Source: Bacillus sp. FSL H8-0547
GTDB lineage: Bacteria > Bacillota > Bacilli > Bacillales > Bacillaceae
Direction: 5' to 3'
NCBI GenBank assembly: GCA_038002745.1
Contig: JBBODD010000001.1
Span: forward strand, 2,418,001 to 2,482,000
Length of the DNA stretch: 64,000 nt
Within the stretch, counting starts at the first letter, position 1; every line of letters begins with the position of its first letter. The position numbers and the translations under genes were made by a program. Below the pieces are notes generated by a model. It saw nothing but the letters and a program-made list of their open reading frames with translations, ran no database searches and was not told where the DNA came from. Below, in pieces: positions 17,253 to 26,382 of the stretch.

Positions 17253-17268
17253 AGAGGACTTTTAAGAA

Positions 17269-17685
17269 ATGAATATTGCTTTTTTCCTGATCCCTAAAAA
17301 GGATGTTGTCTATTTGCCTATCCAGTCGACGATGCGGCAGGCGCTTGAAAAGATGGAATACCACCGTTATTCGGCGGTTCCGCTGCTTGATCATGAAGGC
17401 AAATATGTCACGACGCTGACAGAGGGAGATCTGCTCTGGAAGCTGAAAAACACCCCAAACCTGAATTTTCACAACACAGAAAAGATCAGGCTGACGGAAA
17501 TTTCTTTTCACCGCAAAAACGAGCCCATTTCCATTCAGGCTGAAATGGAGCATATCATTTCCAGGGCCATGGAACAGAATTTTGTGCCTGTGACAGATGA
17601 CAAAGGAATCTTTATCGGAATCATAAGAAGGAGAGAAATCATCGAGTATTGTGCAAGTCAGATGTTTGCTCCGGCAGTAATTTAA
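17269..17685 (+). CDS. CBS-domain pair protein (DarB/YkuL-like)
   Basis: 138 aa, two CBS motifs and nothing else: YLPIQSTMRQALEKMEYHRYSAVPLLD and MEHIISRAMEQNFVPVTDDKGIFIGIIRRREI. The layout and the NFVPVTDDKGIFIGIIRRRE segment recall B. subtilis DarB/CbpB (YkuL), a c-di-AMP-binding partner of the Rel enzyme, but overall similarity is modest. It sits directly behind the kinase-less KdpD in a two-gene unit that ends at a strong terminator. CBS pairs bind adenine nucleotides, so a c-di-AMP or ATP/AMP sensor for potassium uptake is a reasonable inference. Confidence 0.8.
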   Translation: MNIAFFLIPKKDVVYLPIQSTMRQALEKMEYHRYSAVPLLDHEGKYVTTLTEGDLLWKLKNTPNLNFHNTEKIRLTEISFHRKNEPISIQAEMEHIISRAMEQNFVPVTDDKGIFIGIIRRREIIEYCASQMFAPAVI

Positions 17686-17715
17686 AAGGGCTGCACTAAT
17701 GGGTGCAGCCCTTTT
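17684..17715. terminator. Bidirectional terminator
   Basis: AAAAGGGCTGCAC / GTGCAGCCCTTTT with a short loop, between the convergent CBS and permease genes. Confidence 0.88.
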
Positions 17716-17717
17716 GG

Positions 17718-19130
17718 TTAAGCAGAAGCAGATTCTTCTTTTTTCATATATTTTTTAAGGAATGGATAGATGACAAAACCTGCAAGGAAAAGGCCAACGC
17801 CTAAAGCAAACGTTTTGAGATCCGCTGTTCCTGTAACAATAACCCAGACAGAATAGATACAGGCTATGGACGCGATGATCCCGTCTCTTACACGTGAACC
17901 CTTTACCAGATCATACGTTTCTCCTTTAGCAATCAGCTTCAGGAAGAAGATGGAGGATACAAGGTACGGGAAAAGATAAGCAAGTGTAGCTGACGTTGTC
18001 AGGAACGTATAAGCTTCGCTGATGGTTCCTGAAATCGTTGAGAAAATGAAAATCTGCGACATCAGATTTGTAATCAGCAGGGCATTTTTAGGACTGCCTT
18101 TTTTATTGGTCTTTGCAAAGAATGCCGGGAAGATCCCTGATTTTGCAGCCTGATACGGTACCTCCGATGAAAGCAGAATCCAGCCGATTGTGGAACCGAA
18201 AAGTGAAACAACGGCGAGCAGAGCCATTGCATTCGCTCCTGCATCTCCCAAAATAACGGAAAGAACATCGACGAATGGCTTGTCGGACGCCTGCAGCTGA
18301 TCATGCGGAAGAACAGACATCGTAATAAGAGTGATAACCATATAGATGAAAACCGCAATGATTAAACCGGTAATTGTAGCTCTTTTCACATCTCTTTGTG
18401 AGGATGCGCGTCCTGATAAAATGACGGCAGATTCGATGCCGACAAACGCCCACAAAGTTGAGATGGCAGCAAACTGAATTTGACTGGTCAGTCCCAGTGT
18501 ATTGCCGCTGTCTGTTTCAACCGGGAAATAGAATTCGCCGAACGCGGCAGATTCAAGTGCGAATAATCCCGCAATAATAAACAGCATAAACCCGATCACC
18601 TTAGAAGCTGTGGCGACAAAATTAAGCTTCCCTGCACCTGTCATGTTTGTGACAAGAATTGTATGAGTCCCCCAAAGCAGAATTGTGCAGACGGCAAACG
18701 TTATTGCTCTTCCAAGCTGAACGTCCTGTGAGCCGATCGTAAAGAGAACCGATTTGTCAGACATAATTGGGAAAAAAGAGGACAAATATCCGGCAAAGCT
18801 TGTGATAATGGCAACATTGCTGATCCAGTTTGCGACCCAGTATCCCCAAACCATGCTGAAGCCTGCTACGTTTCCTTTCTTGGGCGAATCAAAAAGCGCT
18901 TTGGCATAGCTTTGAGGACCTGCGGTAAGGTCCGGTCTGCGGATGGAAAGATTGCCAAAAACCAATGCGATCATCAGGACGCCGAATCCAGTCACAAGCC
19001 AGGCGCTTGTTACACCCAGTGGACTTGCTGTCTGTGCAAGTGTGCTCGGCAGCATGAATATACCTGAGCCGACCATATTTCCTACAACGAAGGCTGTTAA
19101 CAGCCAAAAACCCCATTTTTTCTGTTTCAA
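17718..19130 (-). CDS. APC-family basic amino acid permease/antiporter behind a lysine riboswitch
   Basis: 470 aa, about twelve helices of the APC arginine/ornithine-antiporter branch: KKWGFWLLTAFVVGNMVGSG at the N-terminus with the glycine-rich helix-1 motif, GIESAVILSGRASSQRDVKRAT in the middle. The frame is open to 19244, but that region is riboswitch terminator; TTG at 19130 follows AGGAGG by 9 bases and starts right before the first helix. With the L-box upstream it most likely moves lysine (import or lysine/cadaverine-type exchange), comparable to B. subtilis YvsH. Direction is not provable. Confidence 0.86.
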   Translation of the reverse strand: MKQKKWGFWLLTAFVVGNMVGSGIFMLPSTLAQTASPLGVTSAWLVTGFGVLMIALVFGNLSIRRPDLTAGPQSYAKALFDSPKKGNVAGFSMVWGYWVANWISNVAIITSFAGYLSSFFPIMSDKSVLFTIGSQDVQLGRAITFAVCTILLWGTHTILVTNMTGAGKLNFVATASKVIGFMLFIIAGLFALESAAFGEFYFPVETDSGNTLGLTSQIQFAAISTLWAFVGIESAVILSGRASSQRDVKRATITGLIIAVFIYMVITLITMSVLPHDQLQASDKPFVDVLSVILGDAGANAMALLAVVSLFGSTIGWILLSSEVPYQAAKSGIFPAFFAKTNKKGSPKNALLITNLMSQIFIFSTISGTISEAYTFLTTSATLAYLFPYLVSSIFFLKLIAKGETYDLVKGSRVRDGIIASIACIYSVWVIVTGTADLKTFALGVGLFLAGFVIYPFLKKYMKKEESASA

Positions 19131-19191
19131 ACCATGAAACCTCCTAGAGAACACATACCTTAAGTCTGTGTCATTTTTAATCGAAACAAAC

Positions 19192-19219
19192 AAAAAGACG
19201 CACGGAAAAGTCCGTGCGC
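19192..19219 (-). terminator. Lysine riboswitch terminator
   Basis: Minus strand GCGCACGGACTTTTCCGTGCGTC followed by TTTTTG. Confidence 0.85.
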
Positions 19220-19224
19220 CAAAT

Positions 19225-19435
19225 ACGCAAAAACTCACCATCATCTCCTGATAGCACTCCGCAGAGCAATCTGCGGCAGTCCGGCACCTGTTCGATGCCG
19301 TCCCAGCGTATAACAGTGTGGCTGTTTTACACTTCGGCGCGAAGGCCTTTCAACATGCTCTCATCAGCCCCACCGGCTTCATGCATGCTACTCTTCCTAT
19401 CGCGCAACCTCTACCTCACTGAGATGACGTGAGGA
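19225..19435 (-). promoter_or_regulatory. Lysine riboswitch (L-box)
   Basis: Minus strand carries GTGAGGTAGAGGTTGCGCG, AAGAGTAGCATGCATGAAG, TGTTGAAAGGCC, GCGCCGAAGTGTAA, GCTGGGAC, GGACTGCCGCAG / CTGCGGAGTGCTATCAGG in L-box order. Lysine binding stabilises the downstream terminator, so the permease is expressed when lysine is scarce. Confidence 0.93.
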
Positions 19436-19630
19436 TTTTTTTTATGTTATTTTGATAGAGCTAATTTAGCAGGAACATATAGCAAATGTCAACAAAAATC
19501 GTGTATTTCCAATAGTTACAAATGCGTGCCGTGAAAAACTTCACTTTGCATTATGAGGGAAAATCTACTATAATTTACAAAGATAACGTTTTCTTTTTTT
19601 ATGAAATAATACATGGAAGAAGGGTACATG

Positions 19631-19807
19631 ATGAACTTGGGATTCGGCGAAATCATGTTAATAGTGTTTGTGGCACTTCTGCTATTCGGACCGAAAAAGC
19701 TTCCGGAGCTGGGCAAAGCTGCAGGCAAAACACTGAGAGAATTTAAAAATGCGACAAAAGGCTTAATGGATGACGATGACGTGAAATCAGATAAATCGGT
19801 GAAGTAA
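19631..19807 (+). CDS. tatA: Twin-arginine translocase subunit TatA
   Basis: 58 aa. One N-terminal helix ([24 protein letters not shown]) with the [10 protein letters not shown] hinge, an amphipathic helix ([13 protein letters not shown]) and an acidic DDDD tail: the TatA/TatE layout. Forms the pore for folded proteins with TatC, which is not in the window. AAGAAGGG precedes the ATG at 19631; upstream in-frame starts lack spacing. Confidence 0.93.
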   Translation: MNLGFGEIMLIVFVALLLFGPKKLPELGKAAGKTLREFKNATKGLMDDDDVKSDKSVK

Positions 19808-19810
19808 CTA

Positions 19811-19838
19811 AGAACAGCCTGCGGGTTGTTTTTTTTTT
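19811..19838 (+). terminator. tatA terminator
   Basis: AACAGCC-TGC-GGGTTGTT hairpin with a long T-run. Confidence 0.75.
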
Positions 19839-19942
19839 TGATTTCAAAAAGAGTAAGAATTATACAAAAATTCAAACGAATGTTATATAATAGACCTGTC
19901 AGTTTATTTAGTGAAGCGAAATACTTAACAGGGGGGAATTTT

Positions 19943-21736
19943 ATGAAAGCCGCTACATATGCAGAAACGTGGGATTTGGATGTATTTTTTGAAGGAGGCA
20001 GCAAGTCTGAAAGTTTTAAGCGTCACTTAGAAGAGCTTGAAAAGGATGTTCCATTATTTAAGGACGAGGCAGATCGGCTGGATGTGCCAAGCTCAAAAGA
20101 GGATTACGTTTACCTTAATCAAATCCTTGACTCATTCCAGGGAATTGCTAAAAGAATTAGACAGGCAGGTGCATTTGTCGGCTGCCTACAGGCTCAGGAT
20201 ACAGAGGACAAATACGCAGCTGTGCTGAGAGGAAAAGTAACGCAGCTCAGCTCTCACTTTCAGAATGGACTCGCAAGCCTTGATCAAAAGCTGGTAAAAG
20301 TGGAGGATGGAGTCTGGGAAGAGCTTATTCAGACGGAAAGTCTGGCTGACCTCAGCTATGTGCTCACTGAACGCAGACACAAAGCGAAGAATAAACTGCC
20401 GATGGAGCAGGAAACGCTGATTAATGCTCTATCAGTTGACGGATATCATGCGTGGGGACAGTTTTATGACACACTCGTCTCAACGGTGAAAATTCCATTC
20501 AGCGAAGATGGAGAAGTCAAGGACCTTTCAGTTGGTCAGGCGGCCAATAAATTCTCAAGTGCAGATCGTGAAGTCCGCAAGGCTGTATTTGAAGAGTGGG
20601 AAAAAGCATGGGGGGGCAAAGCTGATTTATTTGCCCAGACGCTGAACCATCTTGCAGGCTTCAGGCTGAATGTGTACGAAAAGCGGGGCTGGAACGATGT
20701 GCTCAGCGAGCCGCTTGAAATCAACCGAATGAAGCGGGAGACGCTCGATGTCATGTGGAAGGTCATTTCTGAAAACAAACAGTCTCTAGTAAAGTATTTA
20801 AAAAGAAAAGCAGAGCTTCTTGGGGTTGAGAAACTTAACTGGTATGATCTTGATGCGCCTATCGGCGGCAAAGAGTCGAAGGTTTCCTACCAGGAAGGCG
20901 CAGAGTTTATTCTTGATCAGTTCTCAAATTTCGGAGAAGAGCTCACCTCTTTTACGAAAAAAGCCTTTGAAGACCGCTGGATTGAAGCTGAAGACAGACA
21001 GGGAAAGGCACCGGGCGGATTTTGCACAAGCTTTCCGGAAAGCGATCAGTCACGCATTTTTATGACGTTCTCAGGCACGCCTTCAAACATTGCGACTCTT
21101 GCCCATGAGCTTGGCCATGCTTTTCATCAGCATGCAATGGCAGGCGTTCATCCGCTTAACCGCAGCTATGCGATGAATGTGGCGGAAACGGCCTCGACAT
21201 TTGCCGAGATGATTGTGGCGGATGCTTCTGTAAAAAAAGCAAAAACAGAAGAAGAGCGCCTTGCCCTGCTTGAAGATAAAGTTCAGCGCAGTGTGGCGCT
21301 TCTGATGAATATACATGGCCGCTTTATTTTTGAAAATGCGTTCTATGAAGAGCGCAAAAAAGGAATGGTGAGTGCGGAGAGAATCAGCGAGCTGATGGAA
21401 GCCGCGCAAAAAGAAGCATATTGTGATTCATTAGGCGAGTATCACCCTCACTTCTGGGCATCAAAGCTGCACTTCCATATTACGGGCGTACCATTCTATA
21501 ACTTCCCGTATACATTCGGTTATTTGTTCTCGCTTGGAATCTATGCAAAAGCGCTTGAGGAAGGAGCTGCTTTTGAACAGAAGTACATTGCCTTACTTAA
21601 AGATACAGGCTCGATGCAGGTTGAAGATCTTGCAATGAAGCATCTTGGCGCTGATCTGACAAAAGAAGATTTCTGGAAAGACGCAGTGGCTCTTATTGTT
21701 CAGGATGCAGAGGAGTTTCTTGAGGCAACAAAATAA
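19943..21736 (+). CDS. pepF: M3-family oligoendopeptidase
   Basis: Cytosolic zinc peptidase cleaving short peptides (597 aa). HELGHAFHQ holds the HExxH zinc site, and NVAETASTFAEM supplies the third zinc ligand and following helix, standard for M3B peptidases; the DLDVFFEGGSKS start resembles B. subtilis YusX. The frame runs from 19826, but AGGGGGGAA lies before ATG 19943. It is a single gene between terminators. Confidence 0.92.
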   Translation: MKAATYAETWDLDVFFEGGSKSESFKRHLEELEKDVPLFKDEADRLDVPSSKEDYVYLNQILDSFQGIAKRIRQAGAFVGCLQAQDTEDKYAAVLRGKVTQLSSHFQNGLASLDQKLVKVEDGVWEELIQTESLADLSYVLTERRHKAKNKLPMEQETLINALSVDGYHAWGQFYDTLVSTVKIPFSEDGEVKDLSVGQAANKFSSADREVRKAVFEEWEKAWGGKADLFAQTLNHLAGFRLNVYEKRGWNDVLSEPLEINRMKRETLDVMWKVISENKQSLVKYLKRKAELLGVEKLNWYDLDAPIGGKESKVSYQEGAEFILDQFSNFGEELTSFTKKAFEDRWIEAEDRQGKAPGGFCTSFPESDQSRIFMTFSGTPSNIATLAHELGHAFHQHAMAGVHPLNRSYAMNVAETASTFAEMIVADASVKKAKTEEERLALLEDKVQRSVALLMNIHGRFIFENAFYEERKKGMVSAERISELMEAAQKEAYCDSLGEYHPHFWASKLHFHITGVPFYNFPYTFGYLFSLGIYAKALEEGAAFEQKYIALLKDTGSMQVEDLAMKHLGADLTKEDFWKDAVALIVQDAEEFLEATK

Positions 21737-21743
21737 TGAGAAG

Positions 21744-21787
21744 AAGCTGCACCCATGAGCTTTTCGCGCGGGTGCAGCTTTTTTTGT
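21744..21787. terminator. Bidirectional terminator
   Basis: AAGCTGCACCC / GGGTGCAGCTT with T-run on the plus strand; between convergent peptidase and hydrolase genes. Confidence 0.88.
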
Positions 21788-21804
21788 AAGTTTCACTCTG
21801 AAAT

Positions 21805-22539
21805 CTACTGATTCATTAAGATCCACCGGTCAATTTTACTGACGATGAGATCCTGCTGAATATACACGTTGATGTCTGCTTCGTTATCGCCTTTTTGATT
21901 TCCGTAAATGCCGAACTGCGCATGATTTCCTCCTTTTATCCTGTAAAAGAACGTGTCATCTGAAAGCAAATGTTTCTTCTCCCGTATATCCTCAAGAGTG
22001 GCCAGGCCGTCTCTATCAGCATAGATTGTCAGAATCGGAAAATCCGTTCCGGAAAAATCACTGGAATCAGTCGGGTAGGCAGCCATAAGGAACAATCCTT
22101 TTACTGTATCCTGGTTGTCATAGGCATATATGGATGCTGAAGCTCCTCCAAGTGAATGCCCTCCAAGATACCATTTTGTAATCTCCGGATGATCCTTAAT
22201 CACATTGCTTGCTTTATTGATGCCGGCAATCGCCAGGTTAAAAGGCATTTTAACAATCGCCGCTGTATAGCCCCGCTGAGCAAGCTGTTCGGCAAGATAA
22301 GCGTAAGCCTCGGGCTCGACCTTTGCTCCTGGATAAAAAATGATGCCCGTTTTTGTCTTTTGATTCACTGGTTCAAAGAGCAAGTAGCCATCGGCATTGT
22401 TTTTCTTCTGAATGTTCGTGGAGTTATAAAGGTCATCTGAAGGTTTATATGTCTGCTGTGACCATATGTAAAAGCCTGCAAAGGCAAGTACAAGTGCTGC
22501 CACGGCTATCAGAAAAAAATTTTTGATCCATCTTTTCAT
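21805..22539 (-). CDS. Membrane-anchored alpha/beta hydrolase
   Basis: 244 aa. One N-terminal helix (FFLIAVAALVLAFAGFYIW) after a basic MKRWIKN start, then an extracellular hydrolase fold. Nucleophile elbow GGHSLGG, FPILTIYADRDGL with the likely acid, and GGNHAQFG with the catalytic His: the PF12695-type alpha/beta hydrolase pattern. Substrate unknown. AAGGAG precedes the ATG; it stands alone. Confidence 0.85.
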   Translation of the reverse strand: MKRWIKNFFLIAVAALVLAFAGFYIWSQQTYKPSDDLYNSTNIQKKNNADGYLLFEPVNQKTKTGIIFYPGAKVEPEAYAYLAEQLAQRGYTAAIVKMPFNLAIAGINKASNVIKDHPEITKWYLGGHSLGGASASIYAYDNQDTVKGLFLMAAYPTDSSDFSGTDFPILTIYADRDGLATLEDIREKKHLLSDDTFFYRIKGGNHAQFGIYGNQKGDNEADINVYIQQDLIVSKIDRWILMNQ

Positions 22540-22613
22540 GGGAAAACTCCTTAATTTATCGCGATTTCTGCTAAATTTTATGCTTTAATCCAACTAAAGG
22601 CAAATTTTGATGT

Positions 22614-22642
22614 TTGCCAAAAGACAAACTATTATTTAGAAT
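22614..22642 (+). promoter_or_regulatory. Candidate promoter of the glutamate-symporter transcript
   Basis: TTGCCA, 17-base spacer, TAGAAT; transcription would begin just before the riboswitch. Confidence 0.6.
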
Positions 22643-22659
22643 AGTAGTATAACTTAATA

Positions 22660-22802
22660 AATATACGCTTAATCCTTAACAGGAGCGGGGGACCCGAATA
22701 GGTGCACATGCACTGGGGGTGAATCCTTGTAGTATGAGGTAGGACAGCTCTTCGTCCGAATCCGACAGCTAACCTCGCTTGCGCTGGAGAGACTCAACTG
22801 TG
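22660..22802 (+). promoter_or_regulatory. Cyclic di-AMP riboswitch (ydaO/yuaA type) ahead of glutamate symporter
   Basis: Core boxes AGCGGGGGACCCGAA, CTGGGGGTGAATCC, GAGGTAGGACAGC, GTCCGAATCCGACAGCTAAC and CTCGCTTGCGC in proper order. Followed by a terminator, so c-di-AMP is expected to shut off the symporter. Confidence 0.92.
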
Positions 22803-22832
22803 AAAAGTCATAATTATTCAAATTGACTAATA

Positions 22833-22863
22833 CAAACCGCGGGTATCTCCTGTGGTTTTTTTG
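22833..22863 (+). terminator. Riboswitch-linked terminator
   Basis: AAACCGC / GTGGTTT hairpin (one G-U pair) followed by a T-run. Confidence 0.78.
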
Positions 22864-22959
22864 TATTTTTCGAAAAACTCTCACAATCAGGTTTCTCCAT
22901 CCCGTTAAACTGGGAATAAATAACTAGCTTTTTATTATTCTATTTTACGGAGGTTGTCT

Positions 22960-24207
22960 ATGAAACTAGCAACGAAAATCATCATTGGTCTCATTCTGGG
23001 TGCAATTGTAGGTTTAATCCTCAATATAACCGCACCGGATTTATTTAAGCAGCTGGATACTTTCCTGTTCACGCCGCTTGGGAAAATCTTCTTGAACTTA
23101 ATCAACATGCTTGTAGTGCCGATTGTCTTCTTCTCCATCACTCTTGGGGTAGCCGGGCTCGGAGATCCGAAGAAGCTTGGAAGAATTGGTGTTAAAACTG
23201 TTTCTTATTTCCTTGTAACAACAGCTGTAGCTATTGTTATCGGCTTAATCCTTGCACTGACAATTCAGCCGGGAAATATTGGAGAATTTGATACAAAATC
23301 AGCTGAATATGATGCGAAGGAAGCACCATCTGTCGCTGAAACCTTCTTAAACATGATTCCAACAAATCCAATCAAGGCGTTTGCTGACGGAAACATGCTG
23401 CAGATCATTGTATTCTCCATCTTTGTAGGTCTTGGAATTACATTCCTTGGTAAAAAAGCGAGTGCTTTGCTGAAGTTTGTTGAGCAGGGCAATGATTTAA
23501 TGATGTATCTTGTAAATCTAGTGATGAAATTTGCTCCATACGGTACATTCGGTCTTATTGCAACAGCAGTAGGAAGCCAGGGTCTGGATGCACTGAAAGC
23601 AATGGGATTGTATATGGGTGTTGTAATTCTGGCCCTTATTATCCACGCTATTATCACATACGGAGGATCTATCGCATTCCTTGCAAAGCAGAGCCCGATT
23701 GCTTTCTTTAAGAACTTCTCTCCTGCAATGGCAGTAGCTTTCAGTACGTCGAGCAGTAATGCTACTCTTCCAGTTTCAATGGAGACTGCGCAAAAACGAC
23801 TGAAGGTTCCTGAGCCGATTTCAAGCTTCGTTCAGCCGCTTGGCGCAACGATCAACATGGACGGAACGGCCATTATGCAAGGTGTAGCAACAATCTTTAT
23901 CGCACAGGTATATGGCATTGACTTATCATTCACACAATTGATTACTGTTGTTCTGACAGCTGTTCTTGCCTCAATCGGAACAGCAGGAGTGCCTGGTGTA
24001 GGTCTGATCATGCTTGCCATGGTACTGAACTCTGTCGGACTTCCGGTAGCGGGCATCGCCCTGATCATCGGGATTGATCGCCTTCTTGATATGGCGCGTA
24101 CAGCCGTCAATATCACTGGTGACGCAGCATGTGCTGTCATTGTTGCTGAAACAGAGAAGAAGCATGGAGATTACGTGATTCCTGAAGTTGACCAAAAAAC
24201 GGTGTAA
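22960..24207 (+). CDS. Glutamate/dicarboxylate:cation symporter (DAACS family)
   Basis: Imports glutamate/aspartate with protons or sodium, 415 aa, eight helices and two reentrant hairpins. Family signatures: STSSSNATLPVSME (HP1 serine-rich hairpin), LGATINMDGTAIMQG, the NMDGTA cation/substrate motif of helix 7, and DRLLDMARTAVNITGDA (helix 8) with the Asp and Arg that bind glutamate side chains. Close to B. subtilis GltP/GltT. ACGGAGG precedes ATG 22960. Under a c-di-AMP riboswitch, so the sequence ties glutamate supply to potassium signalling. Confidence 0.93.
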   Translation: MKLATKIIIGLILGAIVGLILNITAPDLFKQLDTFLFTPLGKIFLNLINMLVVPIVFFSITLGVAGLGDPKKLGRIGVKTVSYFLVTTAVAIVIGLILALTIQPGNIGEFDTKSAEYDAKEAPSVAETFLNMIPTNPIKAFADGNMLQIIVFSIFVGLGITFLGKKASALLKFVEQGNDLMMYLVNLVMKFAPYGTFGLIATAVGSQGLDALKAMGLYMGVVILALIIHAIITYGGSIAFLAKQSPIAFFKNFSPAMAVAFSTSSSNATLPVSMETAQKRLKVPEPISSFVQPLGATINMDGTAIMQGVATIFIAQVYGIDLSFTQLITVVLTAVLASIGTAGVPGVGLIMLAMVLNSVGLPVAGIALIIGIDRLLDMARTAVNITGDAACAVIVAETEKKHGDYVIPEVDQKTV

Positions 24208-24224
24208 AAAAATAGATTTCATGG

Positions 24225-24252
24225 AAAAGCGGCCGTTAATGGCCGCTTTTTT
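24225..24252 (+). terminator. Symporter terminator
   Basis: AAAAGCGGCC / GGCCGCTTTT with 6-base loop and T-run. Confidence 0.85.
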
Positions 24253-24336
24253 CGTCTGTACGTTAATATGAAGTGCACAAAATATGCACATTTTTCTGTT
24301 ATGGTAAAAGAAATAAGAGTTATAAGGGGATTTACC

Positions 24337-25695
24337 GTGAACAAGCTTGCCATCAAAATCGGATTATTGTTTTTTTCCATTATCTTAATAGTAGAAACCT
24401 GTCTCTTTCTCTTTTTATACAGAAATCTTGTAAATACACGTGTGGAGGAAGAGCTGAATGCCCTGCAAATCAGGGGGGACAGCCACCGTGATGTCCTTGA
24501 GAAACACGGTGATGAAACAACAATGGAGCATGTTGTTCTCATGGAATCGGAAGCTGATACGGACGTTTTGCTGACAGCAGCGGATAAAACCGTTCTCTAT
24601 GGATCTGCTGAACTCAATTCAGATATGAAAAAGGCATTGAAAGAGCCGCCTGAATCAGGGGAAGATTGGAAAAACAGTCCTTATATCTGGACGGCAAGCC
24701 CCGTCCGCGACGGGGAAAAAGTAAACGGATATGTCTATATGTTTAAAGGGACAGACTCCATTCAATCCATGATCTCAAGACTGAACGACCATTTCCTTTT
24801 TATCGGGACGGTTTCTGTGCTGCTGACCATTATAGCCGTCTTCTTTTTATCAAGAATCGTGACAAAGCCCCTGCTCAAGATGAAAGAAGCAACAGAGCGG
24901 TTAAGTGCAGGGGATTTTACCGTTAAGCTTCAAATGCACAGAAACGATGAGCTTGGGGAGCTTGGCGGATCGATTCAAAAGCTCGCAAATGATCTTGAAC
25001 ATCTGAAGCAGGAAAGAAACGAATTTTTGGCGAGCATCGCTCACGAATTGCGTACCCCCCTCACGTACATTAAAGGCTACGCCAATGTGGCAAAAAGACC
25101 GGATCTTCCTCAAGCTGAGCGGGCGAGCTATTTGACAATACTCACTGATCAAACGTCCAGCCTCTCAAGATTAGTGGAGGATCTTTTTGAACTGGCAAGG
25201 ATGGATCAGCTGTCTTTTCAAATTGAAAAAGAGAAAACGGAAATTCGGGCGTTTCTCCGTAAAACAGCAGAACAGGTTCAGCCCGTTCTGGCAGACAAAA
25301 AGATGAAAGTTGTAGAGGACTTCCCGGAAGATGAGGTCTATCTTTTTATCGATCAGGCAAGGTTTGAGCAGGTCACATTGAATATTTTAGACAACGCCAT
25401 CCGCTATTCAGAGGAACATTCAGCCATTACAGTGAAAGTCCGGGAAGACCATCATTCCGTGAAGATTGCCTATTCTGATGAGGGGATTGGGATACCTGAA
25501 AATGACCTGCAGCATGTCTTTGACAGGCTCTACAGAGTAGACAAGTCAAGGTCACGCCACAGCGGAGGGACAGGCCTTGGTTTGGCCATCGTGAAAGAAA
25601 TTGTGGAGGCTGCGGGAGGCACTGTCCATGCGGAAAGCAGGCTTGGAAAAGGAACTTCTATTATTATTGAGTTTCAAAAGGAGTCAATAGCATGA
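24337..25695 (+). CDS. Sensor histidine kinase
   Basis: 452 aa membrane sensor: helix 1 at about 7-27, an extracellular region of about 130 residues, helix 2 at about 165-185, HAMP (VTKPLLKMKEATERLSAG), HisKA with the phospho-accepting His in SIAHELRTPLTYIKGYA, then HATPase boxes NILDNAIRYS, DEGIGIP and GGTGLGLAIVKEI. GTG at 24337 follows AGGGG; the frame upstream has no site. Signal unknown; the extracellular region has no obvious metal cluster although copper genes follow. Its last 4 bases overlap the regulator gene. Confidence 0.9.
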   Translation: MNKLAIKIGLLFFSIILIVETCLFLFLYRNLVNTRVEEELNALQIRGDSHRDVLEKHGDETTMEHVVLMESEADTDVLLTAADKTVLYGSAELNSDMKKALKEPPESGEDWKNSPYIWTASPVRDGEKVNGYVYMFKGTDSIQSMISRLNDHFLFIGTVSVLLTIIAVFFLSRIVTKPLLKMKEATERLSAGDFTVKLQMHRNDELGELGGSIQKLANDLEHLKQERNEFLASIAHELRTPLTYIKGYANVAKRPDLPQAERASYLTILTDQTSSLSRLVEDLFELARMDQLSFQIEKEKTEIRAFLRKTAEQVQPVLADKKMKVVEDFPEDEVYLFIDQARFEQVTLNILDNAIRYSEEHSAITVKVREDHHSVKIAYSDEGIGIPENDLQHVFDRLYRVDKSRSRHSGGTGLGLAIVKEIVEAAGGTVHAESRLGKGTSIIIEFQKESIA

Positions 25696-26369
25696 AAAAA
25701 ATACTTCTGATTGATGATGAACAGCTGATGCTTAATCTGCTGGAGCTTTATCTTGCACCTTCAGGCTATTCCTGCGTGAAAACCACTGACGGCAATAAAG
25801 CGGCAGATTTAATAGCAAACGAAAATCCTGCGCTGGTGATCTTGGATGTGATGATGCCGGATAAAAGCGGCTTTGACATCTGCCGGGAAATCAGGCTGTT
25901 TTCGGATATCCCGATCATTATGGTCACCGCCAGGGATCAGAAGGCTGATATTGTAAAAGGTCTCAGGGCCGGTGCAGATGACTATCTGACGAAACCCTTT
26001 GATGAATCCGAATTGCTTGCAAGAATAGAAGCCATTCTAAGAAGAACGCGAAACAACTCCGCTATTGAATTCAGGGGATTAAAGTGGGATGAAAACAAGC
26101 AGGAAGCTGTTTATCAGGAAAAACCAATCCCTTTTACCCCAAAGGAGTTCCAGCTTGCCGGCCTTTTCCTGCAAAACCGGAACAGGGTGTTTGACCGCGA
26201 CCACTTGATTACAGCAGTATGGGGATATGAGGCAGATACAGATGGCAGAACGGTGGATTCACATGTGAGACATATCCGGGACAAACTTAGAAAAACAGGC
26301 TTTCCGGTTGAAGAACACCTTCAAACGGTATGGGGAGCAGGCTACAAGTGGACAGACGAAAAGAAATAG
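25692..26369 (+). CDS. OmpR-family response regulator
   Basis: 225 aa. Receiver domain with IDDEQ acidic pair, Asp53 in LVILDVMMP, MVTARD and LTKPF; winged-helix DNA-binding domain from about 130 (FTPKEFQLAGLFLQN, VDSHVRHIRDKLR, WGAGYKW). It overlaps the kinase gene and forms a two-gene system. The csoR operator starts about 14 bases after the stop, with no terminator, so read-through into csoR is possible. Confidence 0.93.
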   Translation: MKKILLIDDEQLMLNLLELYLAPSGYSCVKTTDGNKAADLIANENPALVILDVMMPDKSGFDICREIRLFSDIPIIMVTARDQKADIVKGLRAGADDYLTKPFDESELLARIEAILRRTRNNSAIEFRGLKWDENKQEAVYQEKPIPFTPKEFQLAGLFLQNRNRVFDRDHLITAVWGYEADTDGRTVDSHVRHIRDKLRKTGFPVEEHLQTVWGAGYKWTDEKK

Positions 26370-26382
26370 GCGATTTTTTCCT

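Noticed and set aside
19131-19244. N-terminal extension of the lysine-type permease to 19244
   Set aside because: This part lies in the leader and runs into the L-box terminator; TTG 19130 has AGGAGG at 9 bases and begins just before helix 1.
22669-22884. Minus-strand ORF ahead of the symporter
   Set aside because: Antisense of the c-di-AMP aptamer and terminator; no coding features.
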